In this document: positions 24,598 to 33,769 of the stretch, piece by piece
How positions within the stretch are numbered: position 1 is the first letter of the stretch
Layout: each line of letters begins with the position of its first letter
Assembly: GCA_002529455.1 (NCBI GenBank)
Contig: NYMS01000056.1
Span: forward strand, 1-64,000
Source of the DNA: Glycomyces fuscus
GTDB taxonomy: Bacteria; Actinomycetota; Actinomycetes; Streptosporangiales; Streptosporangiaceae
DNA length: 64,000 nt
Direction of reading: 5' to 3'
Program-made: the position numbers and the translations under genes
The notes under the pieces: generated by a model
Database searches by the model: none
The model's input: only the letters and a program-made list of their open reading frames with translations
Told to the model about the DNA's origin: nothing

Positions 24598-25542
24598 TCA
24601 GGCGGTGCGCGCCTCCTCGGGCAGGACCTCCAGTTCCACGAGCATCTCCCGCCCCAGGGATTCGCGCAGTTCGGCGTCCCCGTCCTCCTCCGTGTCGATG
24701 CGCAGCGCGAACGTGAACAGCTCGTCGCCGCGCTCGACCCAGCCGACCCACCAGCCCGGAGCGGGGCCGGCCTCCCGGCTCCAGCCGCTCTCGCCGTGGA
24801 GGGTGTAGCCGTCGCCCTCCTCCAGGGCGGCGAGCTCCCGCACCGCCTCCTGGTGCGCGTCGTCCACGGGCAGCTCGGCACGGGCCAGCCTCGCCAGGAA
24901 GTCGGTCTGCTCCATGGCGGAGATCTCCAGCGGCCCCTCCCACCAGAACCGGTCCAGCGAGTCCGCCTCGCCCACCGACCGGTTGCCGTAGTCCAGCCGG
25001 TCCACCCAGGCCGCCATCCGCTCGTGCCCGACCCTGCGTGCCACCTCCTGGTAGACGGGGAGGTTCGAGGCGGGGAAGGCCTCGCGCAGGGCCATGTCCC
25101 GCTCCCACCGGTCGACCGGCTGGGGCCCGCCCCCGTAGGGCACCACCTCGTCCAGGCCCCCGACCGCGCCCGTCTGGAGTCCGACCAGGGTGTTGGCGAG
25201 CTTGAAGGTGGACGCGGGGACCGTGCGCTCGCGGGCCTCCTTCGGCTCCACCACGGCCGCCTCCCGCTCCATCACGTCGTAGAGCACGAAGGTGCCCTCG
25301 ACCCCGGCGTCGGCGAACACCGCCTCCAGGTCCTCGCGCTCGACGGCGGCCACGTCGCCCCGCGCCGGGGGCGGGACCCCGGCCTCCGCCCCCTTCCGGG
25401 CGGGCCCGTCCGGCTCCCGCGGTCCGTCCGCGGCCCCGGCGCACCCCGTGCCCGCGGCCAGGAGCAGGACGCACCCGGCGGCGAGCGGGCGCGCGCCGCG
25501 CGCCGCCCTCCCGGTGCCGGTCCTCCCGGTGTCGGTTCGCAT
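24598..25542 (-). CDS. Class D beta-lactamase-like secreted protein with altered K-T/S-G box
   Basis: 314 residues. A secretion signal with a possible lipidated cysteine (LAAGTGC, C34) is followed by S111-TFK, the class D active-site serine and lysine, YGN (185-187) and FWWEGPLEISAMEQ, all as in OXA-type enzymes. The third box, normally K-[TS]-G, reads E251-S-G (LHGESGW), and the second box is S-N-L. Either change could weaken beta-lactam hydrolysis, so it may be a diverged penicillin-binding or sensor-like protein. The ATG at 25542 is used. It is divergent from the glycine riboswitch operon. Confidence 0.8.
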   Translation of the reverse strand: MRTDTGRTGTGRAARGARPLAAGCVLLLAAGTGCAGAADGPREPDGPARKGAEAGVPPPARGDVAAVEREDLEAVFADAGVEGTFVLYDVMEREAAVVEPKEARERTVPASTFKLANTLVGLQTGAVGGLDEVVPYGGGPQPVDRWERDMALREAFPASNLPVYQEVARRVGHERMAAWVDRLDYGNRSVGEADSLDRFWWEGPLEISAMEQTDFLARLARAELPVDDAHQEAVRELAALEEGDGYTLHGESGWSREAGPAPGWWVGWVERGDELFTFALRIDTEEDGDAELRESLGREMLVELEVLPEEARTA

Positions 25543-25748
25543 CCGTCTTCCCCCCCGGTCGGTACTCCCGCACACGCTAATCCCGCTGCGCCGCCCCGGG
25601 GAGGAGGCCGCCGGAGTGTCGCGGGCCGCACGAGGGCGCGGAGGGGCGGGCGCGGACGACGCGCACCGGCGGCGGGGCGGGCCCGGACGGCGCACGACGG
25701 GGCCGCTCACGGGCTCCGGCGGGGGCGCCCGCGCCGCACCGGGCGCCC

Positions 25749-25778
25749 TTGGGCGCCGTTCACGGCCGCTGCTAGGCT
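25749..25778 (+). promoter_or_regulatory. Candidate promoter of the gcv operon
   Basis: TTGGGC (25749-25754), an 18-base spacer and TAGGCT (25773-25778) give a reasonable actinobacterial promoter. The predicted start near 25785 would begin the RNA just before the first glycine aptamer. Confidence 0.55.
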
Positions 25779-25796
25779 GAACGTGTTGCTGACCCC

Positions 25797-25988
25797 GTAC
25801 GGGAGAGTGCCCGCGTATCCAGCGCGGGTCGCCGAAGGAGCAATCCCTCCCCGAAGACAACCTCTCAGGCACAGCGGACCGTACGGGCGAGACCACTCTG
25901 GAAAGCAGGGACAGCCGTCCCTCGCCGAAGGTGCAAGCCGCGCCGAGCGCGCGGCGAAGCTCTCAGGCACAGATGACAGAGGGGGAGG
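25797..25988 (+). ncRNA. Tandem glycine riboswitch
   Basis: Two glycine aptamers in series. Aptamer 1 (about 25797-25905) has GGGAGAGTG, GCCGAAGGAGCAA, CTCTCAGGCAC and the closing CACTCT that pairs with AGAGTG. Aptamer 2 (about 25906-25988) repeats CGCCGAAGGTGCAAG and CTCTCAGGCACAGATGACAGAGGGG. These conserved blocks are diagnostic of the glycine riboswitch. It lies directly upstream of gcvT and should turn on glycine breakdown when glycine is abundant. Confidence 0.95.
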
Positions 25989-26030
25989 ATGGCAACGCCA
26001 CGCACGTCACGACGCCCATCCTCTCGGGAG
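25983..26030 (+). promoter_or_regulatory. Probable expression platform of the glycine riboswitch
   Basis: GGGAGGATGG (25983-25992) can pair with CCATCCTCTC (26016-26025), a ten-base stem with one G-U that begins where aptamer 2 closes and ends at the edge of the gcvT ribosome binding site (CGGGAG, 26025-26030). This suggests control at translation start; the switching mechanism is inferred. Confidence 0.5.
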
Positions 26031-26035
26031 TGCCC

Positions 26036-27148
26036 ATGTCAGAGCCCACGTCCGCGCCGCGCGCGACAGCGCTGCGCGAGATCCACGAGAAGGCCGGCGC
26101 CACCCTCGTCGACTTCGCCGGATGGCTCATGCCGCTGCGCTACGGCAGCGAGACCGCCGAGCACCGGGCGGTACGCCAGGCCGCAGGCCTCTTCGACCTC
26201 TCCCACATGGGCGAGATCCGGCTGACCGGCCCGCAGGCCGCCGACGCCCTCGACCACGCTCTGGTCGGGCACCTGTCCCAGGTCAAGGTGGGACGCGCCC
26301 GGTACACCATGATCACCGCCGAGGACGGCGGTGTCCTGGACGACCTCATCGTCTACCGGCTGCGCGAGGACGAGTACCTCGTCGTGGCCAACGCCGCCAA
26401 CACCGCGGTCGTCGCCCCCGCCCTGGCCGAGCGGGCCGCGGGCTTCGACGTCGAGGTCCGCGACGAGTCGGCCGAGTACGCGCTGATCGCCGTCCAGGGG
26501 CCCCGCGCCGTCGACGTCCTGGCCCCGCTGACCGACGCCGACCTGGACGGCATCCGCTACTACGCCGGGTACGAGCACACCGTCGCCGGTGAGCCCGTCC
26601 TGCTCGCCCGCACCGGCTACACCGGCGAGGACGGCTTCGAGATCTTCGTCAGCCCCGCGGAGAGGGCCCCCCGGGTGTGGGAGGCCCTCATGGCCGAGGG
26701 CGAGCGGCACGGCCTCGTCCCCGCCGGGCTCTCCGCACGCGACACCCTGCGCATGGAGGCCGGGATGCCGCTGTACGGGCAGGAGCTGACCGCCGACCTC
26801 ACCCCCTTCGACGCCGGCCTGGGCCGGGTCGTGAAGTTCGACAAGGGCGACTTCGTGGGCCGTGCTGCCCTGGAGGAGGCCTCCCGCTCCTCCCGTCCCC
26901 GCCGCCTCATCGGCCTCGTCGCGCGCGGGCGCCGCCCGCTGCGCCAGGGCCAGGAGGTCCTGCTCGACGGCACGGCCGTCGGGACCATCACCAGCGGCGC
27001 GCCCTCCCCCACCCTGGGCCGCCCCATCGCCATGGCCTACGTGGACGGCGACCTCGACACCTCGGCCGGCGCGTTCACCGTGGACGTGCGCGGGCGGGGC
27101 GAGGACGTCGACGTGGTCGAGCTGCCGTTCTACAAGCGGCAGTCGTAG
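26036..27148 (+). CDS. gcvT: Aminomethyltransferase, glycine cleavage T protein
   Basis: 370 residues. VDFAGWLMPLRYGSETAEHRAVRQAAGLFDLSHMGEI, ARTGYTGEDGFEIF and the folate-binding and C-terminal barrel segments are typical GcvT. It transfers the methylene of lipoyl-bound glycine to tetrahydrofolate, releasing ammonia. The ATG at 26036 is preceded by CGGGAG; an upstream ATG at 25989 is in another frame. The gene is first in the riboswitch-controlled operon gcvT-gcvH-glyA-sdaA. gcvP and gcvL are not in the window. Confidence 0.95.
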   Translation: MSEPTSAPRATALREIHEKAGATLVDFAGWLMPLRYGSETAEHRAVRQAAGLFDLSHMGEIRLTGPQAADALDHALVGHLSQVKVGRARYTMITAEDGGVLDDLIVYRLREDEYLVVANAANTAVVAPALAERAAGFDVEVRDESAEYALIAVQGPRAVDVLAPLTDADLDGIRYYAGYEHTVAGEPVLLARTGYTGEDGFEIFVSPAERAPRVWEALMAEGERHGLVPAGLSARDTLRMEAGMPLYGQELTADLTPFDAGLGRVVKFDKGDFVGRAALEEASRSSRPRRLIGLVARGRRPLRQGQEVLLDGTAVGTITSGAPSPTLGRPIAMAYVDGDLDTSAGAFTVDVRGRGEDVDVVELPFYKRQS

Positions 27149-27181
27149 GAGCAGGGGCCTTCACACCCCGAAGGCCCGCAC

Positions 27182-27228
27182 GCCCCGTGCGGCGGGATCC
27201 CCGTACAGGGGACCCGCACGCGCGGGGC
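27182..27228 (+). other. Long hairpin between gcvT and gcvH
   Basis: GCCCCG pairs with CGGGGC at the ends, and inner segments GTGCG...GGG with CCCGCAC and TCCCC with GGGGA extend the arm. Placed inside an operon, it may tune the level or stability of the downstream message rather than end it. Confidence 0.45.
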
Positions 27229-27305
27229 GCTACCGGGCGTAGGCCGGGCCGGGCAGCCGTACGGGCGCGCGGCAGGAAAATGGAACACCTCCAAGGAGAG
27301 TTGAA

Positions 27306-27686
27306 GTGAGCGTTCCCACGGAGCTGGGTTACACCGCCAAACACGAGTGGGTCGTGATCGAGGACGGGATCGCCACCGTCGGGATCACGTCGTTCGCCGC
27401 CGAGTCCCTGGGCGACATCGTCTACGTCGAGGTTCCCGAGGTCGGCAGCGAGGTGTCCGCGGACGAGCCGTGCGGCGAGGTGGAGTCCACCAAGTCCGTC
27501 AGCGACGTCTACTCGCCGGTGAGCGGTGAGGTCGTCGAGGTCAACGCGACCCTGGAGAACGAGCCCGAGACCATCAACTCCTCGCCCTTCGAGGACGGTT
27601 GGCTGTTCAGGGCCCGGATCTCCGAGGAGCCCTCCGACCTTCTCTCCGCCGAGGAGTACACCAAGCTGACCGAAGGCGAGGAGTAG
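27306..27686 (+). CDS. gcvH: Glycine cleavage system H protein
   Basis: 126 residues, full length. The lipoylation site is K63 in CGEVESTKSVSDVYSP, and the YTAKHEWV opening and NDSPYEDGWL-like INSSPFEDGWLFR are conserved. It carries the aminomethyl group between P, T and L proteins on a lipoyl arm. The GTG at 27306 follows AAGGAG at nine bases. glyA starts eight bases after its stop, indicating one message. Confidence 0.95.
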   Translation: MSVPTELGYTAKHEWVVIEDGIATVGITSFAAESLGDIVYVEVPEVGSEVSADEPCGEVESTKSVSDVYSPVSGEVVEVNATLENEPETINSSPFEDGWLFRARISEEPSDLLSAEEYTKLTEGEE

Positions 27687-27693
27687 GCCCCCG

Positions 27694-28962
<1,269 letters not shown>

Positions 28963-28968
28963 AGCCCC

Positions 28969-28998
28969 GCCGTGCGGGGCCGGGCGGCCCCGCACGGC
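28969..28998 (+). terminator. Strong hairpin between glyA and sdaA
   Basis: A 13-base perfect stem (GCCGTGCGGGGCC / GGCCCCGCACGGC) with a GGGC loop, seven bases after the glyA stop codon and 41 bases before the sdaA ATG. There is no U-tract. It may partly end transcription and lower sdaA relative to glyA. Confidence 0.65.
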
Positions 28999-29039
28999 AC
29001 CTCATGCCCCGGGCCCTGTACTCAACGAGGAGGACAGCC

Positions 29040-30452
29040 ATGGCCATCAGCGTGTTCGACCTGTTCAAGATCGGTATCGGACCGTCCAGCTCGCACACGG
29101 TCGGGCCGATGAAGGCCGCGCGCACGTTCGTGGCCGGACTGCGCGAAGAGGGCCTGCTGGAGGGCGTGGCCCGCGTGCGGGCGGAGCTGTACGGCTCCCT
29201 GGCGCTCACCGGCAAGGGGCACGGCAGTGACAGGGCCGTGCTCCTGGGCCTGATGGGGCACACCCCCGAGCACGTGGACGTGGACGCGGTACCCGGCCTG
29301 GTGGAGCGGGTGCGCCAGGAGCGGACCCTGGACCTGGGCGGGCCCGAGGGACCGTCGGTGGCCTTCGACCCGGCCGTGGACGTGGACTTCCGCCGCAGGG
29401 AGAGTCTGCCCGGCCACCCCAACGGCATGCGGTTCGTGGCGCTGGACTCCTCCGGCGCCGAGCTGGCGGCGAAGGTGTACTACTCGGTGGGCGGCGGGTT
29501 CGTCGTGGACGAGCGCGCGGCGGGCGCGGACCGGATCAAGGCCGACGACACCGTGCTGCCCCACCCCTTCGACAGCGCCGAGGAGCTGCTGGGCATCTGC
29601 GCCGACACCGGGATGTCGATCAGCGCGGTGATGCTCGCCAACGAGCAGGCGTTCGGGCGCACCCCGCAGGAGATCCGCTCCGAGCTGCTCACCGTCTGGG
29701 AGGCGATGCGCCAGTGCGTGCGCCGCGGCGTGACCGCCGAGGGCAGCCTGCCCGGCGGGCTGAAGGTGCCCCGGCGGGCGCACCGCCTGTACCGGCAGCT
29801 GGGCGGCAACTGCGACGAGTCGGGCCTGCTGGCGCCGACCGCCGTGGACTCCGACCCCATGCGCGGCAGCGACTGGATCACGCTCTACGCGCTGGCCGTG
29901 AACGAGGAGAACGCCGCGGGCGGCCGGGTGGTGACCGCGCCGACCAACGGGGCGGCGGGCATCGTCCCGGCGGTGCTGCACTACTACATGCACTTCAGCC
30001 CGGGCGCGGGCGAGGAGGGCGTGGTGCGCTTCCTGCTGACCGCCGGGGCGATCGGCCTCCTGTTCAAGCAGAACGCGTCGATCTCGGGCGCCGAGGTGGG
30101 CTGCCAGGGCGAGGTGGGCTCGGCCTCCTCGATGGCCGCCGCCGGGCTGGCCGAGGTGCTGGGCGGCACCCCCGCCCAGGTGGAGAACGCCGCCGAGATC
30201 GCCATGGAGCACAACCTGGGGCTGACCTGCGACCCCATCGGCGGTCTGGTGCAGGTGCCGTGCATCGAGCGCAACGCGCTGGCCTCGGTCAAGGCGATCA
30301 GCGCCGCGCGCATCGCGCTGCGCGGCGACGGCAGCCACTTCGTGTCCCTGGACAAGGTCATCCGGACCATGCGCGACACCGGACGCGACATGATGGACAA
30401 GTACAAGGAGACCTCGCGCGGCGGCCTGGCCGTCAACGTCATCGAGTGCTGA
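29040..30452 (+). CDS. sdaA: L-serine ammonia-lyase, iron-sulfur dependent
   Basis: 470 residues, a single-chain enzyme with beta domain (SVFDLFKIGIGPSSSHTVGPMKAARTF) and alpha domain (GAEVGCQGEVGSASSMAAAGLAEVLGG, EHNLGLTCDPIGGLVQVPCIERNA). The cysteines in GCQGE, LTCDP and VPCIE match the iron-sulfur ligands. It deaminates serine to pyruvate and ammonia, completing glycine disposal with gcvTH and glyA. ACGAGGAGG precedes the ATG at 29040. A strong hairpin separates it from glyA. Confidence 0.94.
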   Translation: MAISVFDLFKIGIGPSSSHTVGPMKAARTFVAGLREEGLLEGVARVRAELYGSLALTGKGHGSDRAVLLGLMGHTPEHVDVDAVPGLVERVRQERTLDLGGPEGPSVAFDPAVDVDFRRRESLPGHPNGMRFVALDSSGAELAAKVYYSVGGGFVVDERAAGADRIKADDTVLPHPFDSAEELLGICADTGMSISAVMLANEQAFGRTPQEIRSELLTVWEAMRQCVRRGVTAEGSLPGGLKVPRRAHRLYRQLGGNCDESGLLAPTAVDSDPMRGSDWITLYALAVNEENAAGGRVVTAPTNGAAGIVPAVLHYYMHFSPGAGEEGVVRFLLTAGAIGLLFKQNASISGAEVGCQGEVGSASSMAAAGLAEVLGGTPAQVENAAEIAMEHNLGLTCDPIGGLVQVPCIERNALASVKAISAARIALRGDGSHFVSLDKVIRTMRDTGRDMMDKYKETSRGGLAVNVIEC

Positions 30453-30482
30453 GGGCCCGCCCCAAAGACTGTTAACAACAAC

Positions 30483-30498
30483 GCGCACTGGAGTGCGC
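30483..30498. terminator. Perfect palindrome after sdaA
   Basis: GCGCACTGGAGTGCGC, a seven-base stem around GG, 31 bases past the sdaA stop. It may end the gcv operon or act as an operator for the downstream defence-like genes. The rest of 30453-30724 shows no gene. Confidence 0.45.
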
Positions 30499-30724
30499 TT
30501 GCACGGCGCGGCCGCCGTGTGTACCGTTGTTCCCGAAAGACGGTGTACCCGGCCGCGTGCGCGATGAGCCGGTCGTCGGGGTCTGGGCAGCACCACCCCG
30601 GAAAAAGCCGTGCCCCGGGTGGCGTGCTGAGCAGAGGCGGACCCGGGGCTTACGCGGGCAACGATACCAAACGTCCTCACCCCCGTCCTCTCGCGCCCCC
30701 AGCCGAGATAGAACGAAGGTCATC

Positions 30725-31375
30725 GTGAGCACCGGCATCCCGGCATGGATGGTCTCCGCCTACTCCTCTCCCCGCCTCGCGCCCTACCTCCGGCACAGTG
30801 GGGGTGACGCGGTTCGGGCCGTGCATCTGTACCACTGGAACGTCATGGTCTCCGCGGCCTTCTACGGTCCGCTCCACACGTTCGAACTGGCTCTGCGCAA
30901 CTCCCTCCACGACTGCCTGAGCGCCCACTTCGGGCAGGAGGACTGGTGGAACGGGGCACCGCTGGACAACGAGGGCCAGCGCCTCGTCCGCCAAGCGCGG
31001 GCCCGCTGCCGCCGTTCGGCCACGCCGGACGACATCGTCACCGAACTGTCCCTGGGTTTCTGGTCCTCACTGGTCGCTCGCAGGTACGACCGTGACCTCT
31101 GGGTTCCCGCCCTCCACCGGGCGTTCCCCGGCTACCGGGGTCCGCGCCGCACCCTCCAGGACCAGCTCTACTCCCTGCGACTGCTGCGCAACCGCATCAT
31201 GCACCACGAGCCGATCCACTACCGCCATCTGGAGGCGGACCACGCCAAGCTCTACCTCGTGCTCTCCTACGTCAGCCCCGAGGCCGCCTCCGGCATCAAG
31301 CCCTTCGACCGCGTTCCCGAGGTGCTCCTGGTCAAGGACCAGGTGTGCCGGGGCGAACTCCCGCCGAGCTTCTGA
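30725..31375 (+). CDS. Abi-family (Abi_2/HEPN-type) protein
   Basis: 216 residues from GTG 30725, with GAAGG upstream. The N-terminal FYGPLHTFELALRNSLHDCLSAHFG, the central LSLGFWSSLVARRYDRDLWVPALHRAFP and the C-terminal LRLLRNRIMHHEPIHYRHL match the Abi_2 (AbiD/AbiF) family of abortive-infection proteins. R155-NRIM-H160 fits the Rx4-6H signature of HEPN ribonucleases. It is followed after ten bases by a type I methyltransferase gene, then a specificity gene, apparently in one operon. A toxic RNase role triggered by phage is inferred from family only. Confidence 0.8.
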   Translation: MSTGIPAWMVSAYSSPRLAPYLRHSGGDAVRAVHLYHWNVMVSAAFYGPLHTFELALRNSLHDCLSAHFGQEDWWNGAPLDNEGQRLVRQARARCRRSATPDDIVTELSLGFWSSLVARRYDRDLWVPALHRAFPGYRGPRRTLQDQLYSLRLLRNRIMHHEPIHYRHLEADHAKLYLVLSYVSPEAASGIKPFDRVPEVLLVKDQVCRGELPPSF

Positions 31376-31385
31376 GGAGGCCACT

Positions 31386-33050
31386 GTGAGCAAGGACAGG
31401 CCGACCCTGGTGTCACGCGCGCAGCTCGCCCGGTACGCGGGGGTCAGCCGTCCAGCTGTCACCAACTGGCGCAAGCGCGGACCCGACTTCCCCGAACCGG
31501 CGGACGCCGAACGGGAGCTGTTCGACCTCGACCAGGTCACCGACTGGCTGTCCTCGCGCACTGTGCCCTCCAACGCCCGCCATCCGCACGAGCCTGCCGG
31601 TACCACCTATGCGGACCGGGTTCGCGCGAGCGCGCGGGAGGAGGTCTCCAGCCACGGCAGCGGCCGGGGCACGGTCCGCCCGGACAGAAACACTGACACC
31701 GGAACCGTCGAGAAGTTCGTCAGGCGCGCCCTGAACAGGCTCCGGGACGACGGCTTCTCCACGGACGGCTACCGCGTGCTCCTCGATCTCGTGTACATGC
31801 GCGTCCAGCGCACGGAGGCCTGGCGGGAACTGCGGGCCCACGTCGAGCTCCGAGACGGTTCCGGCGCGCTTCCGCAGGTTGTCACCGCATCCGTCTCACC
31901 AGGGTCGCTCCGTGTCCTGAAAGCGCTGGGCCAGGAGCGGTTGGGTCGGACCCTCACCGAGATCGCCCTTCTCAGCTCCGGTGACGAGGGCCCAAAGAAT
32001 CTGGTCATCGCCTTCGACCTCCTGCTCTCGACCTGGGAGGAGGACAGGCGAGCGGGGATCGTGCGCACCCCCGGCAGCCTGGTGGAGGCGATCGTCGGAC
32101 TGCTCGTCACCGACGACACCAATCCCCACATCCACGATCCGTTCTGCCGAACCGGGGAGTTCCTGGTGGCCGCCGACCGGCACCGGCGGGCCATGTCGCC
32201 CCTCCTCCTCGACCGGCTCAGCGGTGCGGGGGGAAACACCGACCAGACACACACCGCGAGAACGAACCTCGATATCCACGATGTGGCAGCCGACCTTCTG
32301 GAAGAGGCCGTCGAACCCGGGGTGTCGCCGGACCTCTCCCCGGCCGACCTCATCATCACCAACCCACCGTTCAACCAGAGGGCACCGGCCGCCTCCGCCC
32401 GCCAGAGCGACCGCCGCTTCCGCTACGGCCACCCTCCGGAGTCGAACGCGAACTTCGCCTGGCTCCAGCACGTCGTGGCGATGCTCGCCCCGAACGGCAG
32501 AGCCGGTGTCCTGATGCCGACCAACGCCGCCTTCTCCGAACACCAGGCTGAGCGAGCGATCCGCTCCGCCATGGTCGAGGACGGGGCGGTGGAGGGTGTG
32601 GTGGCGTTTCCCGGCCAGCTCTTCCCGAACACGAGCATCCCCGTGAGCCTCTGGCTGCTGCGCAGCCCGACGGGCCACTGTTCCGAGATGCTGTTCATCG
32701 ACGCCAGTGACGTGGGCTCGATGGTCTCCCGAACCCGCCGGGCGCTGCTCTCCCAGGACATCGAGGACATCCACGCGGTCTATCGGTCGTGGAGGCGCCG
32801 GAAGCCCCTGGGGGCCGAGGAGTCGGCCATGGGCCGCGTCGCGGGAATCCAGGAGGTACGCAGCCGCGACTACTCCCTCCACCCACCCTCCTACGTCACC
32901 GCGGGCCACGCCTTCGAGGACACCGGGGACCGGGCGGCCGAGCGGTTCGGTCACCTCGTCCGCCGACTCACCGATCTGGAAGCCCAAGCCCTCACAACCG
33001 ATGACAGCGCCCGCCGCCTGCTGCAGGAGGTGCACCGATGGATTCACTGA
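31386..33050 (+). CDS. Type I DNA methyltransferase subunit (HsdM-like) with N-terminal helix-turn-helix
   Basis: 554 residues from GTG 31386 (GAGGAGG upstream). Residues about 8-58 (VSRAQLARYAGVSRPAVTNWRKRGPDFPEP...FDLDQVTDWL) form a MerR/excisionase-like DNA-binding head. The catalytic core has a SAM-binding motif at 251-260 (DPFCRTGEFL) where the usual CGTG reads CRTG, and the N6-adenine motif NPPF at 326-329 (LIITNPPFNQ). It presumably methylates adenine in a site chosen by the adjacent S subunit; the altered SAM loop leaves activity open. The stop overlaps the next gene by 13 bases. No restriction (HsdR) gene is near. Confidence 0.85.
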   Translation: MSKDRPTLVSRAQLARYAGVSRPAVTNWRKRGPDFPEPADAERELFDLDQVTDWLSSRTVPSNARHPHEPAGTTYADRVRASAREEVSSHGSGRGTVRPDRNTDTGTVEKFVRRALNRLRDDGFSTDGYRVLLDLVYMRVQRTEAWRELRAHVELRDGSGALPQVVTASVSPGSLRVLKALGQERLGRTLTEIALLSSGDEGPKNLVIAFDLLLSTWEEDRRAGIVRTPGSLVEAIVGLLVTDDTNPHIHDPFCRTGEFLVAADRHRRAMSPLLLDRLSGAGGNTDQTHTARTNLDIHDVAADLLEEAVEPGVSPDLSPADLIITNPPFNQRAPAASARQSDRRFRYGHPPESNANFAWLQHVVAMLAPNGRAGVLMPTNAAFSEHQAERAIRSAMVEDGAVEGVVAFPGQLFPNTSIPVSLWLLRSPTGHCSEMLFIDASDVGSMVSRTRRALLSQDIEDIHAVYRSWRRRKPLGAEESAMGRVAGIQEVRSRDYSLHPPSYVTAGHAFEDTGDRAAERFGHLVRRLTDLEAQALTTDDSARRLLQEVHRWIH

Positions 33051-33694
33051 CCGGTCCCCTTCCGGCGGGCTGGCGCGAACAACCCCTGGGAGAGGTCTGC
33101 GAGGTCCGGGCGGGGCCCTCCGGCACGGGCACGCCCACCCGGGGCTTCGGCGACGACGGAACCCCTCTGGTACGACCGAGGGATATCGCCACCCGGCGTG
33201 TCGACGGGACCGAAACAGTGCGCGTAGCCGATGCGGTCGCCGCGCGCCTGAAGCGCTACCTGCTCGAACCCGGGGACGTCGTCGGCACGAGGACGGGAAC
33301 CCTGGGCAGGTTCGCCGTCGTCGCACCCGAGCAGCAGGGCTGGCTCTACAGCACGCAGCTAGTGCGGCTGCGCCCCTCGCCGGAGATCGATCCGGTCTAC
33401 CTGGTGCACTACCTGGACCTGTCCCCGGTCCGGAGATGGATCGACAGACACGCCTCCGGGAGCACCGTCAGGTCCATCACGCAGCGCACCCTGCGCTCGC
33501 TTCCGACCGCCCTGCCGCCCCTGTCCGTCCAACGCGCCATAGGGGCGGCGCTCCACGCCCTGGACGACAAGGCCCGCCTGCACGCCGAGATCAGCCGCAC
33601 CACGAACGAGCTGCGCGAGGCTCTCGCGCCCATGCTGTTCTCCGGCCAGGTTCCGGCTCCGGGAGAGGAGGCTCCTCTTCCACCGAAACCCTGA
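33038..33694 (+). CDS. Half-size type I specificity subunit (HsdS-like)
   Basis: 218 residues, about half of a standard HsdS. It contains one target-recognition domain (LPAGWREQPLGEVCEVRAGPSGTGTP ... VRPRDIATRRVDG ... GDVVGTRTGTLGRFAVV) and one C-terminal helical spacer (ITQRTLRSLPTALPPLSVQRAIGAALHALDDKARLHAEISRTTNEL). A single domain implies that two copies pair to read a symmetric site. The start overlaps the methyltransferase gene, indicating coupled translation. Confidence 0.85.
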   Translation: MDSLTGPLPAGWREQPLGEVCEVRAGPSGTGTPTRGFGDDGTPLVRPRDIATRRVDGTETVRVADAVAARLKRYLLEPGDVVGTRTGTLGRFAVVAPEQQGWLYSTQLVRLRPSPEIDPVYLVHYLDLSPVRRWIDRHASGSTVRSITQRTLRSLPTALPPLSVQRAIGAALHALDDKARLHAEISRTTNELREALAPMLFSGQVPAPGEEAPLPPKP

Positions 33695-33729
33695 GCTGGC
33701 AGTCCGTTCCCCCGGTACGGGAGGACAGA

Positions 33730-33761
33730 CGGGGGCCGCGCCCGGTCGGGCGCGGCCCCCG
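33730..33761. terminator. Bidirectional terminator hairpin
   Basis: A 13-base perfect stem (GGGGGCCGCGCCC / GGGCGCGGCCCCC) with a GGTC loop, plus a closing C-G pair, located between the convergent specificity and transporter genes. Confidence 0.8.
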
Positions 33762-33769
33762 CGTGTGTG

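Noticed and set aside
25989..26225. An alternative gene starting at ATG 25989 right after the riboswitch
   Set aside because: Despite GGGGGAGG upstream it is out of frame with gcvT, overlaps it for 190 bases and has no family match; the purines belong to the aptamer.
31386..33694. A complete type I restriction-modification system
   Set aside because: No helicase-nuclease (HsdR) gene lies in or next to the cassette; the neighbours are sdaA and a symporter.
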